The translations under genes and the position numbers were made by a program. 64,000 nt of DNA from Sorghum bicolor (lineage: Eukaryota; Streptophyta; Magnoliopsida; Poales; Poaceae): assembly GCF_000003195.3 (NCBI RefSeq), contig NC_012878.2:52638629-52702628 (forward strand). The letters run 5' to 3'. Positions within the stretch are counted from its first letter, which is position 1. Each line of letters starts with the position of its first letter. Of the stretch, positions 20,187-30,882 are shown in pieces. The notes under the pieces are model-generated. The model had not been told where the DNA came from. It did not search any database and worked only from the letters and a program-made list of their open reading frames with translations.

Positions 20187-22119
20187 GGCTCCTGGGTCGG
20201 GGGGCGGGGGCGAGACGGCTACTCCCGCGGCCGGAACGGCATCACCCGGCGCAGGCTGGCTCCGATCTGGATGAGGGCTCCACGCGGCTTCTGGAGGTGG
20301 TTGTGAGGGGAGTAGACGAGGCGAGGCGAGGGGGGGAGGACTTCTCGCTCGGGAACGCGGTGGCGTCTAGCCGAGAGCGACCGCGCGTGGACCAGCGGCC
20401 GCTTGGTAGACTGGTCAGGGTCAGTGGTGACTGGTCCGGGACGGGCAGCGCTCGAGTAGCAGTGCCGGGTGCGCGGCGTAACTTGCGGCGGGCGTTGGAT
20501 GGTCCGGTCACGGACGGTCGGATGCACGGGGGCCCTGCTGACGCTGATGGTGAAGAAACGGCGTGGCCTCGGGGGATGCGAAAGGCAAAGGTCGTGCCGT
20601 GTCGTGCGTGACAAATTGACAGCGTCGGCGTGGCACAGCCGCTTGTCTGACAGGTGGGTTTCAGACGGGAAAGGCGGGAACGGCTTTCTCAAAACTCCAA
20701 GCTGCTAGACTGCTAGTAGTCCGGCTCCACCACGTTTGGGACGAACGACGTCCCTCCGGGAGAGCGTGCCTGTTTGGTTCCGGTTCATCTCTATTCTGCT
20801 GTTGTTTATGAGCAATTACAGCAGTATAAGCCTAAAAACAGAGTCCTTATTTTTTTATTTAGAGTAATCTCTTTATTTTTGGGTGTCGACTTTTCACTTC
20901 AATAGCACCACCAAATAAAGGACTCTAAATTCAAATTAGGAGACAATGACATGTTGGAATCCATTCATCATTGAGTTAAATCTTTCTTCCTCACATCCTT
21001 CATACACAGTCTAGGACGCAAAGGAGATAAGATATCTCGATGCATTGGGTCAGCGCACGAGTGGCGGGGAAGGGGCTGCACCCATGTTTGTCATATCACA
21101 GACTGGTCGTGGGGAAGGGAGGAGTATTGTCGCTACCGCGCGGCCGCATGAAGGGTAGGCTCGACGATTATGGTTGGGGCTGCTTCCGCACATCGAGGAG
21201 GGGCCACTCTCAGCAGAGGCGACGAGGACGAGGCCTAGTGGTGGAGGTCGGGGGTGGAGGGAGGGAGCACGACAGTGGAGATTGGCGCTGGAGGGAGGTG
21301 TGCGAGCTACGTCTGTACGGTGTGGGGAGGTAATGGCCAAACCATGCAGGATGGGGCTGGGGTGTTGGGCCATCACGAATGAAGTTTGCAGGGAAGATTT
21401 GGGTTCCCACCTTAAAATAGGGGCTCTAATAGAGCTCTGTTAGAGTATTATTTTTAATATGGGTACCTATATTTAGCTATGGGGTTCAATTAGAGGCCCT
21501 GCTGAAGTTACTTTTAGGGTCTGGATCCTGCTAAAATGCACTACGATTTCTACAAACGGGAGGGAGCGAGCTAGAAGAGCTTCAATTTGGTGGCTATGGC
21601 GCTCCGCCATAGTGCTGCTATAGGGCTAAAGTCGGAGCCATCGGAGCTCCACCAAAGAGGCCCAAGGCTTCATAACAGAACTCGCAAGATAGATACTTGC
21701 TCTAAAAAATAGCTTTTATTTTCACTCGGTATACAAAGACTTGGGAGATCAATTAAGCGTCGTGCTACTGCAGTTGTTGTTGTCACTCGTGAGAGCAAAG
21801 AATAGTAATATGGCCGTAACTATTAGCCGAATGGGTACAGAGGCTTAGAAAAAGAGAGTAAATACAAAGAAATAAAGAAATATACTCATATACACATCGA
21901 TATAGGAAAAGCAACCTCGATGATTTGTTATAAGAGAAAAACACTGCTGAATAGCTGACGGATTCAACAGACAAGCTCAAACAAACAAGCTCCATCGAGG
22001 GCATTAGGCCTTGAAGTAGCCACAAAAGACATTGGCAATACCCATTCCATACAGCATAATCGGTGCTCCCTATGATTGTGTTGATCATCATGTATCTTTA
22101 AGGATTTGATATCTGATTG
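20187..22119. other. EXO70B1 upstream region and intergenic DNA
   Basis: The first 500 bp are GC-rich and probably carry the EXO70B1 leader and promoter; no clear TATA box is seen. Beyond 20760 the sequence is mixed and repeat-like, with motifs such as GAGCTCTGTTAGAG near 21430 and GGCGCTCCGCC near 21600. The frame at 21040-21333 has no recognisable domain. A 60-bp segment at 21922-21990 recurs at 36169-36232. Confidence 0.5.
21922..21990. repeat. Short dispersed repeat, copy 1
   Basis: ATTTGTTATAAGAGAAAAAC followed by ACTGCTGAATAGCTGACGG and AACAAACAAGC resembles the segment at 36169-36232. It looks like one terminus of a MITE or hAT-like element whose other end I cannot place. Confidence 0.55.
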
Positions 22120-24796
22120 CCAACGCTGATTTTGAGGACTATCTCTGGCAATGGTTGAAGGACAACTCAATGTAGCTGATGCTTTGCCACTTCTAAGTCT
22201 GCTATCAAGCAGAAGAATAGTGCTCTGAAATGCTTTCAACTCTATCTATCTTGAAGAGATCTCTAGTGAGCAGGTGCACGTAAAATCTTATGCCAAATAA
22301 AAATATCTTGGATACCTGTGAGGACAGTTGGAAAAGCACTAGACCAACTAGATTTTGCACCTCGAACACATGTACCCGCCAATGCTGATTTTGAGGACCA
22401 TCTTTGATGATTGTTGAAGGATAACTCGATGTAGTTGACGCTTTGCCACTTAGAAGTTTGCTATTAAGCGAAAGAATAGTGCTCTCAAACGCTTTCAACT
22501 TTATCTATCTTGAAGAGATCTCTAATGAATAGGTGCACGTAAAAACTTATACGAGATCAAAATTTGTTGGTGTAAGTGCATTAAGCCACTTAATGTGTTT
22601 TGGATGATTGAATGACAACCATGATTAAAGGAACTAATGATCTTGCTGAGTGTGTAACAGGGAAAAGCTATCTCACAGTTATGTGATCCAAGTTTACAAA
22701 AGCCAAAATTATGTATTGTTGTATGAAGCAATCTAGTTCAAGCACAAAACAACAATGCAAATGGAATTATTGAAAGAGGCTTCTTTATTGTGAAGATAGC
22801 TATCACTCATATGAAAGCAAAAATGAAAAGTATAAAATTGATTGGATGATTCAAAGCAACATATGACTTGAAGACTTGAGATGGTGAAGATAGCAAGGAA
22901 AGGCTTCGAGGTACTAAGCAAGGGTAAAGGGCAAGCGACGGCTTGACGACCGAAAAACCTAGCTCGGGTGAAGAAGGAATTACTTGCATTTAGTTGAGGT
23001 ACTAATCAAGCTCTAAGGGTCATGTTGATGTGGAGGATCAAATCTACTATTGAAGTAGTTAATGGAAATGACTTGGTACATTTGGAGTCAAATCTATCTA
23101 TGGAATGGAACCAAGTCATGTGCTCAAGATGGCTATGCTCAAGATGAAAACAAGTTTGACATGATGACATCCTCAGCTTATCAAGAATTGAAAGAAAGGC
23201 TTTGGTTTGATGGAAGCTTCTCAAGTGGTTTCAATTTGATTTATCTTTTGATCTTGAGTTGATAGGAAAGCCGTACTATTAAGAGGGATGCATCATGATC
23301 ATGGATTAATACTCTCTAGTGCTCAAGTCAACCCATGTGAGGTTTTAGAGAGACTAACCTGAGAGTTGAACTCTTTGTGCACAGGCCGTGCATACCGGAC
23401 GCGTTCGGTATGAGTACTGTTGCGCATACTGACTTTTTGAGTTGCGGTGACCAGGGAGTTGTTCCAGTGCGCGTCAGCTCTTCCGGTGCTCGTCAGTAGT
23501 ACTGACTTCTCGGAAGTTCCGACGTAGGCTTCACCGTGGTAGGGAGTAGCAAGCTAACAGGGGTAAGTCTTTTGGCCTCGATCATATCGGACGTGTCCAG
23601 TATGATACCGGACGCGTCCGGTATGGCCAACGGCTAGTTAACGGCTAGTTTTGAAAACTGTCTTTAAATACCCCTCAGCCCTCCTCTTTGAGGGCTGCTG
23701 ATTCTACTGGTTTGGTGACACATTGCTGAGCTTTGCTAACTCTCGACAACCCTCTCTTTGTGAGTGTTTGGTCTAGATTGACAAATCCTTCTTGTGGGTT
23801 GAAAGATTTTCGGTTTTGAGAGCAAGCCACCACTTGAGCACTTGAGCATATTGTCTATTTCGTGACTTGCATTTGTTACTCTTGGACTCTTCAGTCCTAG
23901 ACGGTTAGGCGTCGCCGGAGAGCACCCAAGTGTTTGTGGTTGCCTCGGATTGTTTGTGCAGGTCGGATTTCGCCTCCGCAAGGGAAGAAATCATCTAGTG
24001 GAAGGAGGAGTTGGAGTTGGAAGAGACTCCGGCTAGAGTTACCTTCGCGGTATTCTCTAGGGAGGACCTTTGAGCTGGAGTGACCTTAGTGGTATCCTCT
24101 AGGTCATCGAGTGTCTTACCCGTAGCCCCCTCAACGGATATTAGGTCTCTACGGAGACCGAACTTCGGTAAAACAAATTTTGTGTCTTATCTCTTGTGTG
24201 AGCTTCTCTTCAGGGTTCTAGTATCATACATACTGTGATTGAGACCCTTGCAGGGAGAGGAAGAAGTTTCACAGCACAAGGATTGAATATCCTCTGCTCG
24301 TGAATTCCGGACGTGTCCGAGTTGGACAGCACAGGACATCTTATATAAATTGTATTATCTGTGTTGGATACCTTTTTGTAGGGTGTTGTATTTCTATACA
24401 TCATCATATAAGCTGTGTGTAGGTTTTGGAGGAGCTGAAGAACAGAAACAACTAGGTGTTGTGTGCTCGTGTATCTCGGACGTGTCCGAGTCGATACCGG
24501 ACGCGTCCGGTATTTGCGAGTTGTCAATAATATTTCTTTCTGTGATCTAATCTCTGTGGTGCAGGTGTTAGACTTATTTAATATTGTTTACAACTGTTTC
24601 TCTAATTATCTTTGTGTGGAGTTTTTCATTTGCGTGGAAAACTTTAGTTCTAATCGTTTCCGCATTTTAAGTTGTAAATTTTCAGAAACGCCTATTCACC
24701 CCTCTCTAGGCACATCCTTGGTCCTTTCAGTTGGATACTTGCGAGGACAGTTGGAAAAGCACTGGACCGACTAAAATTTGCATCTCGAACACATGT
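22120..24796. repeat. 259-bp tandem duplication, second copy split by a solo LTR
   Basis: Unit 1 spans 22120-22378. Unit 2 starts at 22379 with CCAATGCTGATTTTGAGGAC, runs to about 22564, is interrupted by the LTR, and resumes at 24730 with TTGGATACTTGCGAGGACAG through about 24796. Both units carry CTTTGCCACTT, ATCTATCTTGAAGAGATCTC and CTCGAACACATGTACC in the same order. No gene is recognised in the unit. Confidence 0.85.
22565..24729 (+). mobile_element. Solo LTR of a Copia-type retrotransposon
   Basis: About 2165 bp begins TGTTGGTGTAAGTGCATTAAG and ends GGTCCTTTCA, with the 5'-TG...CA-3' form of an LTR. CACCCCTCTCTAGGCACATCC just before the right edge is the usual close of this grass LTR type. 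No gag-pol or second LTR is present, so it is solo. A TATA-like TTTAAATACCCC lies near 23664, and several palindromic CCGGACGCGTCCGG-type motifs lie in the right half. I do not find a matching 5-bp target duplication. Confidence 0.7.
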
Positions 24797-25453
24797 ACCT
24801 ACTTTGTCCCTCCCTTGCGGTAAGAGGCCTAAGTTGGACGCGCTTTGGCCAAAGTGGGACCCACTTGGGAGGAACCAATATGTGGAGTCGGGATCCACAC
24901 ATGAATGCCACGCGGTGCCACAAAGATCAATTGCTTATTTGGATCATCCAAATATGCTTTGAGATTCGTGTTGTTATGCTTTTATCTATTGTTTTTATAT
25001 TTTTTTCCACTGTTTCACACTCTTTCTCCATTGTTTCACATATCTCGATGCATAATAAATGGTGCGGAGAAGCAATGTTGTAGACATAAAAAAACTGCTT
25101 TCAAGAAAGATTGCTCTCGTGAAGGAATGGACCAAAAGAAATGCAGCATATCGGGCACACCAACCTCAGCTCCCTCAGTCATCTCCGACGGATCTGCTCG
25201 AATTGCAACATGGCGAGCACTGAATGAGGCAATGGCAGTGGAGGCATCCGCATCCTAGGCCCCTTGAGGAATATAAACTCAGGAACTCAAACTAAACCGA
25301 TGCAGGCCCACTAGGCCGAAGTGGAGACAAAATCCACGGTAGACCAAGCCAATACGAGGCAAAATCGGCCGACCCCAAGGCAATGGTAAAAAAAGCCCAA
25401 CCCGAGAAGATGAGAGCCTGGTGAGCCGTGAGCGGCGAGGAGTGACTTGGATT
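24797..25453. other. Intergenic, no gene seen
   Basis: Mixed sequence between the solo LTR and the foldback element. The frame at 24905-25258 is rich in Phe and Leu at the start and has no recognisable domain. I see no inverted repeats. Confidence 0.55.
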
Positions 25454-26685
25454 GGAAAAAGGTCCATTTAGGTCCCTTAACTTCGATAGAAGTTTGTTTT
25501 TTACTCTTGAACTCTGAAACCACGTAAAATACATCTTTCAACTTTTAAAACTCTGCACGTTATATTATTGACCTGATTTTGAAAGTGGTTTTGTCCTTTT
25601 ATTTTATTTATTTGAGCTGATTTTTTTGAAATCATAGTAATTTACATAAAAATTATAAAATAGAAAATTTAATTTTGTTGGACTTCATATGAGTAGATCT
25701 ACACATTGAATATATAATGTGATATGATTTAGTATAGTTTTTCTGCTGTAGCTTTATATCTATGTTTTTTTAATAATTAATTAGAATAATTATAGGTACA
25801 GTTTCTATGATCCAATTTTGATGAAATTTATATGGTGGACTAATTATTCTAGTAAAAATTTAATACTCACTGGATCATGTATTACTTAGTTATAGATTTA
25901 TTTAGGTTTATGTTTGTTAAATCTTAATAAATCTATAACTAAGTTATACATGATCTAATGAGTATTATAATTTTATCACAGTTTTAAACATATAATAATT
26001 AGCACAACATAAAAAATTTACCATATTGGACTATAGATACTGTAGCTATGAATTATTCTAATTAATTTTAGAAAAATATAGATCAAAAGTTACAACAAAA
26101 ACTTTATACTAAAGCATACTATATTATATATTCATTGTGTAGATCTACTTAGGCCCTGTTTAGATTTGAAATTTTTTTGGTCAAAGTGGTAAAATTTTTT
26201 GTGGTCAGAACACGCGAAAAATTTTGGATGTTTAGTTTGACAATTTTTTTTTCTGACACAACTTGGGCTGCATGCATTTACAGTTGTCATTGCTGAGCTT
26301 CTATGGGAGTGCGTGCACAGTTGCAGCCCAAAATTTTTGTTCCAAAATTTTTTGGCCCCGTTTAGTTCCCAGGCCTCAATTCCACAATTTTTTTTCTTTA
26401 GGCCAAAAAAATTTCAAATCTAAGTAGGCCCTTATCTAAAGTCCAACAAAATTAAATTTTCTATTTTATGAATTTTATGCGATTTACTATAACTTTTTAA
26501 AGATTCGGCCAAGATAAATAATAAAAAAAAAGACAAAGGTGCCTTAAAAAACCGCTCATAACCATGTCAAGGACATAATATGTACGGTTTCAAAAAGTTG
26601 AAAAATAGTTTTTTGTCCGATTTTAAAGTTCAGAGATGAAAATAAAATTTCACGAAAGTTAAGGAATCTCAAATGGACATTTTCT
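25454..26685. mobile_element. Foldback element with long inverted arms, MULE-like ends
   Basis: The left end GGAAAAAGGTCCATTTAGG matches the inverted right end (minus strand AGAAAATGTCCATTTGAG). Similarity then continues inward through most of both arms to a centre near 25915, where TAACTAAGT meets ACTTAGTTA. Each arm is about 460 bp once the nested insertion in the right arm is removed. Possible 9-bp flanking duplications are ACTTGGATT (25445-25453) and ACTTGATTT (26686-26694), 7 of 9 identical. This fits a long-TIR, non-coding Mutator-like element. Confidence 0.75.
26152..26431. mobile_element. MITE nested in the foldback element, TTA target duplication
   Basis: Starts GGCCCTGTTTAGATTTGAAA and ends with the inverted counterpart TTTCAAATCTAAGTAGGCCC. 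TTA flanks it at 26149-26151 and 26432-26434. Removing it restores the pairing of the host element's two arms. A partial terminus, GGCCCCGTTTAGTTCCC, lies inside near 26353. Confidence 0.8.
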
Positions 26686-26694
26686 ACTTGATTT

Positions 26695-27626
26695 ATGGAG
26701 GGCCTTCATTTCGGCGCTGAAGAGGATGACCATCCAAAGCCACGCACAACCAAGGAGCGACTTCACTGAGTCACTGGTTTTAGTGATGTGATCCACCAAC
26801 TTAGTCTCGTTGACATGAAAATATGCCTTGCAAATTATTTTAAAAATCATTTCTTAACCCACAAAACTTGAGAGTCTTAGATTCCTTTTAAGAATCTGTT
26901 TGACATAGCTTCTTACATGCAGCTCCTACACCAACTTCACAAGAGTTATTTTTTCTCTTTGTTCATAAAATGAAGTTGGGGCTAGAAGAAGCTACGATTT
27001 ATGGTTCCTTGGATTATGTAGTGAGTCTCTAGGATTGCAAAGGAGCCCGTCCCAATGGAGCCTAGTATGGGTCTGTTTGGTACAGTTCATAACAATTTCA
27101 TGAGTTGTTGTAAACTGTTTTGTTTTGGCCAAACATTTATTTCTAAAACAGTTTCATTGGTGAAACTTTTTTTCTTCTTCTATCATAAAGACATGAGTTA
27201 GAATGCAACTGAAAAAAGTAACTTGTTATAACTCTCTTCTTTATTTCTCTCTTATGCATAAAGTAGTTGGTGAAGCTATTTTATTAAAATTTTTTTCTAA
27301 AACAGCCCAACTTCATCTAGAAATTTGGTTATGAAACTATTTTGTAGAGAAGTAGTTTTACTATTGAAACAGGGACAAACATTTCTCTAGACTAGAGTAC
27401 TAGACTAGACACAACGTGACACGTTCCCAACACATTGTGACAGCCCAACCAGGCAACCACGGAAACTGGCAGGCAACAACACATCTTTTTCCCTGTTGAA
27501 GGCGAACGCAAAACCGCAAAGACAACACAGCACCAGCCACCAGCAACAGCAGCGAGGTTTCCCCCAATTCCCCATCTCTCCCGTAGGCCGTAGCAGAGCA
27601 CGCGCGATTCTGAATCCCCCGTCGCC
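26695..27626. other. PRA1 upstream region
   Basis: AT-rich DNA followed by a GC-rich leader just before the PRA1 start codon. I see no TATA box of good quality and no other gene. Confidence 0.55.
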
Positions 27627-28280
27627 ATGGCCTCCGCACCGACGCCGCCGCCCCTCCTCCCGGTGACCAACCCGGCCCCCGGATCGTCCCCGGCCACCAC
27701 CGGAGGCTCCGATGCGCCGATCGCCACGCCGGCTTTCCGGCTCTTCCTGAGCCGGCTCTCCGACTCGGCGCGGCGCTCGCTGTCCGATCGCCGGCCGTGG
27801 GGGGAGCTCCTCGACCGCTCGGCGTTCTCGAAGCCGGACTCCGTCTCCGACGCCACCTCCCGCCTGCGCCGCAACCTCGCCTACTTCCGCGTCAACTACG
27901 CCGCCGTGGTAGCCTTCGCGCTGGGGGCCTCCCTCCTGGCGCACCCCTTCTCGCTCCTCATCCTCCTGGGCCTCCTCGCCGCCTGGTGCTTCCTCTACCT
28001 CTTCCGCGCCTCCGACCAGCCCGTCGTCCTCTTCGGCCGGACCTTCTCCGACCGCGAGACGCTGCTGGGGCTCGTCGGCGCCTCCTTCGTCCTGCTCTTC
28101 TTCACCTCCGTCGCGTCGCTCATCATCTCCGGCCTGCTCGTCGGCGGGGCCCTCGTCGCGGCGCACGGCGCGTTCCGGGTGCCCGAGGACCTCTTCCTCG
28201 ACGAGCCCAACGCGGCCACCGGCAACAGCGCGGCCCAAGGGCTGCTGTCATTCCTTGGCGCACCCGGATCTGGGGTTTGA
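27627..28280 (+). CDS. PRA1: PRA1-family prenylated Rab acceptor
   Basis: A single exon of 217 residues. PRA1 proteins are small hairpin-type membrane proteins of ER, Golgi and endosomes that bind prenylated Rab GTPases and help load them on membranes. The N terminus is a Pro/Ala-rich cytosolic stretch. The family core follows: RPWGELLDRSAFSKPDS, then LRRNLAYFRVNYAAVV, two hydrophobic hairpins (about 91-128 and 146-185), and the motif HGAFRVPEDLFLDEP. The length and motif order match plant PRA1.B members. The start codon context CCATGG is favourable and no upstream in-frame ATG is likely. It sits between EXO70B1 and SNX2, two other trafficking genes. Confidence 0.95.
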   Translation: MASAPTPPPLLPVTNPAPGSSPATTGGSDAPIATPAFRLFLSRLSDSARRSLSDRRPWGELLDRSAFSKPDSVSDATSRLRRNLAYFRVNYAAVVAFALGASLLAHPFSLLILLGLLAAWCFLYLFRASDQPVVLFGRTFSDRETLLGLVGASFVLLFFTSVASLIISGLLVGGALVAAHGAFRVPEDLFLDEPNAATGNSAAQGLLSFLGAPGSGV

Positions 28281-29051
28281 GGCGGCGGACGGCAAGATCC
28301 GGTAGGCTTTTTGGGCTCGACGAGTTCGTATTAAGCTGGAAATTGTGTGGATCTAGTCTTGTAGCAGTAGCTTATTGCTTCCCCTGTTCCTCTTCGTGTG
28401 TACCTTCAGATCTACTGGCTTAGTGATGGTTTCGATTGATGCACCGGCTTCTGCGCAGATCAGCAAATTTATCGAGAATTTCACCCTGTGGTTGAGTTTA
28501 GTGCCAAGTATTTGAGTAATATGAGTTTGTGGTGTCAGACTTTTAATATGGATTGTATTGTATCTTCATTTCTCACACAGTGATGATACGTTAATATGCT
28601 TCACTCGTTCAGTTGTTCCATTAGTATTTCTTTGTGCTATACTTGATATATGCTTGTGGAAACTTGTGACAATTTCTGACCATGAGTGCTGCGGGGTGGC
28701 ATGTGGTATGATATATGTTGTTAGCTACTGTATGTCTTTGCTTTAAAATCATGCTAGAGTATGAGAAATTGTTTGATCATCTACTATTGCTTGAACTTTG
28801 TCTTGTTAACTGCTGATGTTGTCTGAAAGATTTTAAAGAATGGACAATCAGTTCCATAGTATTTTTGTGATAGTGCCCTGGTTTTTTCTTTTTAAAAAAA
28901 ATTATAGAATCCCATCATTAGACAAAGAAACACTGGTGTGGCAATCCTTTTGAGCTGGTCTTTTATTGATTCACACCACTATCAGATTTTGTTCTAAGTG
29001 GGAAAATTGTTGAAATTTTAAGATCAAAACGAGAAAGATAATAAACTTTTA

Positions 29052-29158
29052 GGCCTTGTTTGGATGTAGTCGGATTCGCATCAATCCACATGTGTTGGAG
29101 TGGATTGGAGTGGAACACATGTGGATTGAGGTGAATCCGACAACATCCAAACAAGGCC
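29052..29158. mobile_element. 107-bp hairpin MITE with TTA target duplication
   Basis: GGCCTTGTTTGGATGTAGTC at the left pairs with the inverted right end CATCCAAACAAGGCC. Complementarity runs about 45 bases per arm with few mismatches and leaves a short loop. TTA flanks it at 29049-29051 and 29159-29161. It carries the Tourist-like ends of the larger family with an unrelated, shorter interior. Confidence 0.9.
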
Positions 29159-30820
29159 TTACTGGGATCGGACCAGTTACTGGTTTCCTGTTTCTGAAAT
29201 CTGGTTATAGCTGTATACCTGTTATCTTATGTTTACTTTCACCGGAGATGTCCAGGAAACTTTTGACAGATGGTTTCTGAAATTATGAGCTGTATGTATA
29301 TTATCTTTTGTTTATTCTCCTTGGAGTTATGAACTTGCTAACTTTACTTGGTACTGTCCTTTATTGTTTAGGGCTTAAGAGATGAAGGAGCAGTAGTGCA
29401 TTACTCAGTTTTTTATGACCACTTGATCTTTAGCCCATAGCAATTGACAAACAGTTCTAGTTGATCTCGACTTATCGCAAAATAACAGATTTCTTGTTTC
29501 AGAAAATTACATCCAGAGTTTATCAACTAACATTTTGGTGCCAAGAACCTTGTTATGGGGTAAATATTCCTACCCATTGTTATTAAGATTGGAGTTTCTA
29601 CTGCATTTGCATTTGCATTTGCATGGTAGATTGTCTCACTGTCGGCCTCCAGATATATCAAGGTGGTCTGTATTTTTCATGTTGACTATGCAAGATACTG
29701 ATGACTGGGTTTGCTTAGATGGAACTGGTGGCGTGTAGTATCTTGCTAACAGTATTATGTTAAGTTTGCTGCTGAAAATCATACTACCCGCTGCAAGTAA
29801 TTAATCTGCGGCACATTGATATGATTTGCATAATATTTAACGAAAGATGCAAAATGGCACAATTTTGCAGCAGCGCTGTCTTGTGATGTTTGTCGGTAAT
29901 GAACACATTTTTCAGTCAGAATCAGCATTACTTTTTAGTCATGGAATAGTGTTTTCCTCTGATAACATCTCAACATCAACATTAATAGTAGTCGCAGAAA
30001 CCATAAGCCGAACAACCCTTTCGCTTATTGAACGTGACCTCAGTATGTGATTTATGACAAAATAATTTTCTGAGCTTGCTTTCTTGCAAGCTTGTGCTCT
30101 TTTTGTTTTGGTGGATACTTGTGCTATGCTTGGTTTTGGTTATGCTGGGAACATGAATTGTGGTGGTTGTATAGACAGCATCTGGAATAGAGGGTCAATT
30201 TTGATCGCTTTTACTTTCTCGGTCCCAATCGTTTTGGTGTATCTAGTCTAGGTGCGTATATTTTGTTATGCATCAATAATTCAATCGGAAATGATTTATT
30301 ACGAGCGTGCAAGCCCTGAAATTGTGGCATGCACATTTCACCCGTTGTTCGATCAATCCCGCTCGTGCTCCCACGGTTCGATCCCGCTTCTGCACCCACC
30401 ATCATTTTAGAAAAAAAGGCACCCATCGCTATAGCGGCCCTTTCTCCCACTTATGCTTGCCAAAGCTGTTTTCGTCTTTCACCTCCCTCCCCCCTCTCTC
30501 TCTTACACACACAAACAAATCTTCGCGTGAGGTTTTCCCGACAGTCGTGGAGCTCCAACTTCGATGACCTCCTCCTGGCGGTGGCCACCTGCGCCCATGC
30601 CACCACCTAGCCCTATGTGGTTGCTCCCTCTTTCCCCTTTGCCATATCTCTCCTCTCTCTCTCTCTCTGGTGACATCCTCACTGACGTTGGACGAGCATC
30701 TCCCTCGTGCCCTCCTCCCTGTGTTCGCGCCCCCGTTGCCTCCTACCACCTCCCACGCGCGCGATCATGGCTGATGCAGCGACGTCGGATCTACCGGATC
30801 CACGGGGCAGGTAGGCCTCT

Positions 30821-30848
30821 CTTCCTCCTCCTCCTCCTCCTCCTCCTC

Positions 30849-30882
<34 letters not shown>
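30821..30882. repeat. CTC and CT microsatellite
   Basis: About ten CTC units (from TTCCTCCTCC) run directly into about fourteen CT units. This is a compound simple-sequence repeat and is likely to vary in length between accessions. Confidence 0.9.

Noticed and set aside
19308..20306. A 332-residue open frame on the plus strand opposite EXO70B1
   Set aside because: Same reason: a GC-driven shadow of the real minus-strand gene.
21040..21443. Overlapping frames of 89-97 residues upstream of EXO70B1
   Set aside because: Gly/Arg-rich and without homology or promoter context.
22205..22498. A 97-residue minus-strand frame in the tandem duplication
   Set aside because: Both copies of the unit encode a similar short frame, but that follows from the duplication. 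No known domain is visible.
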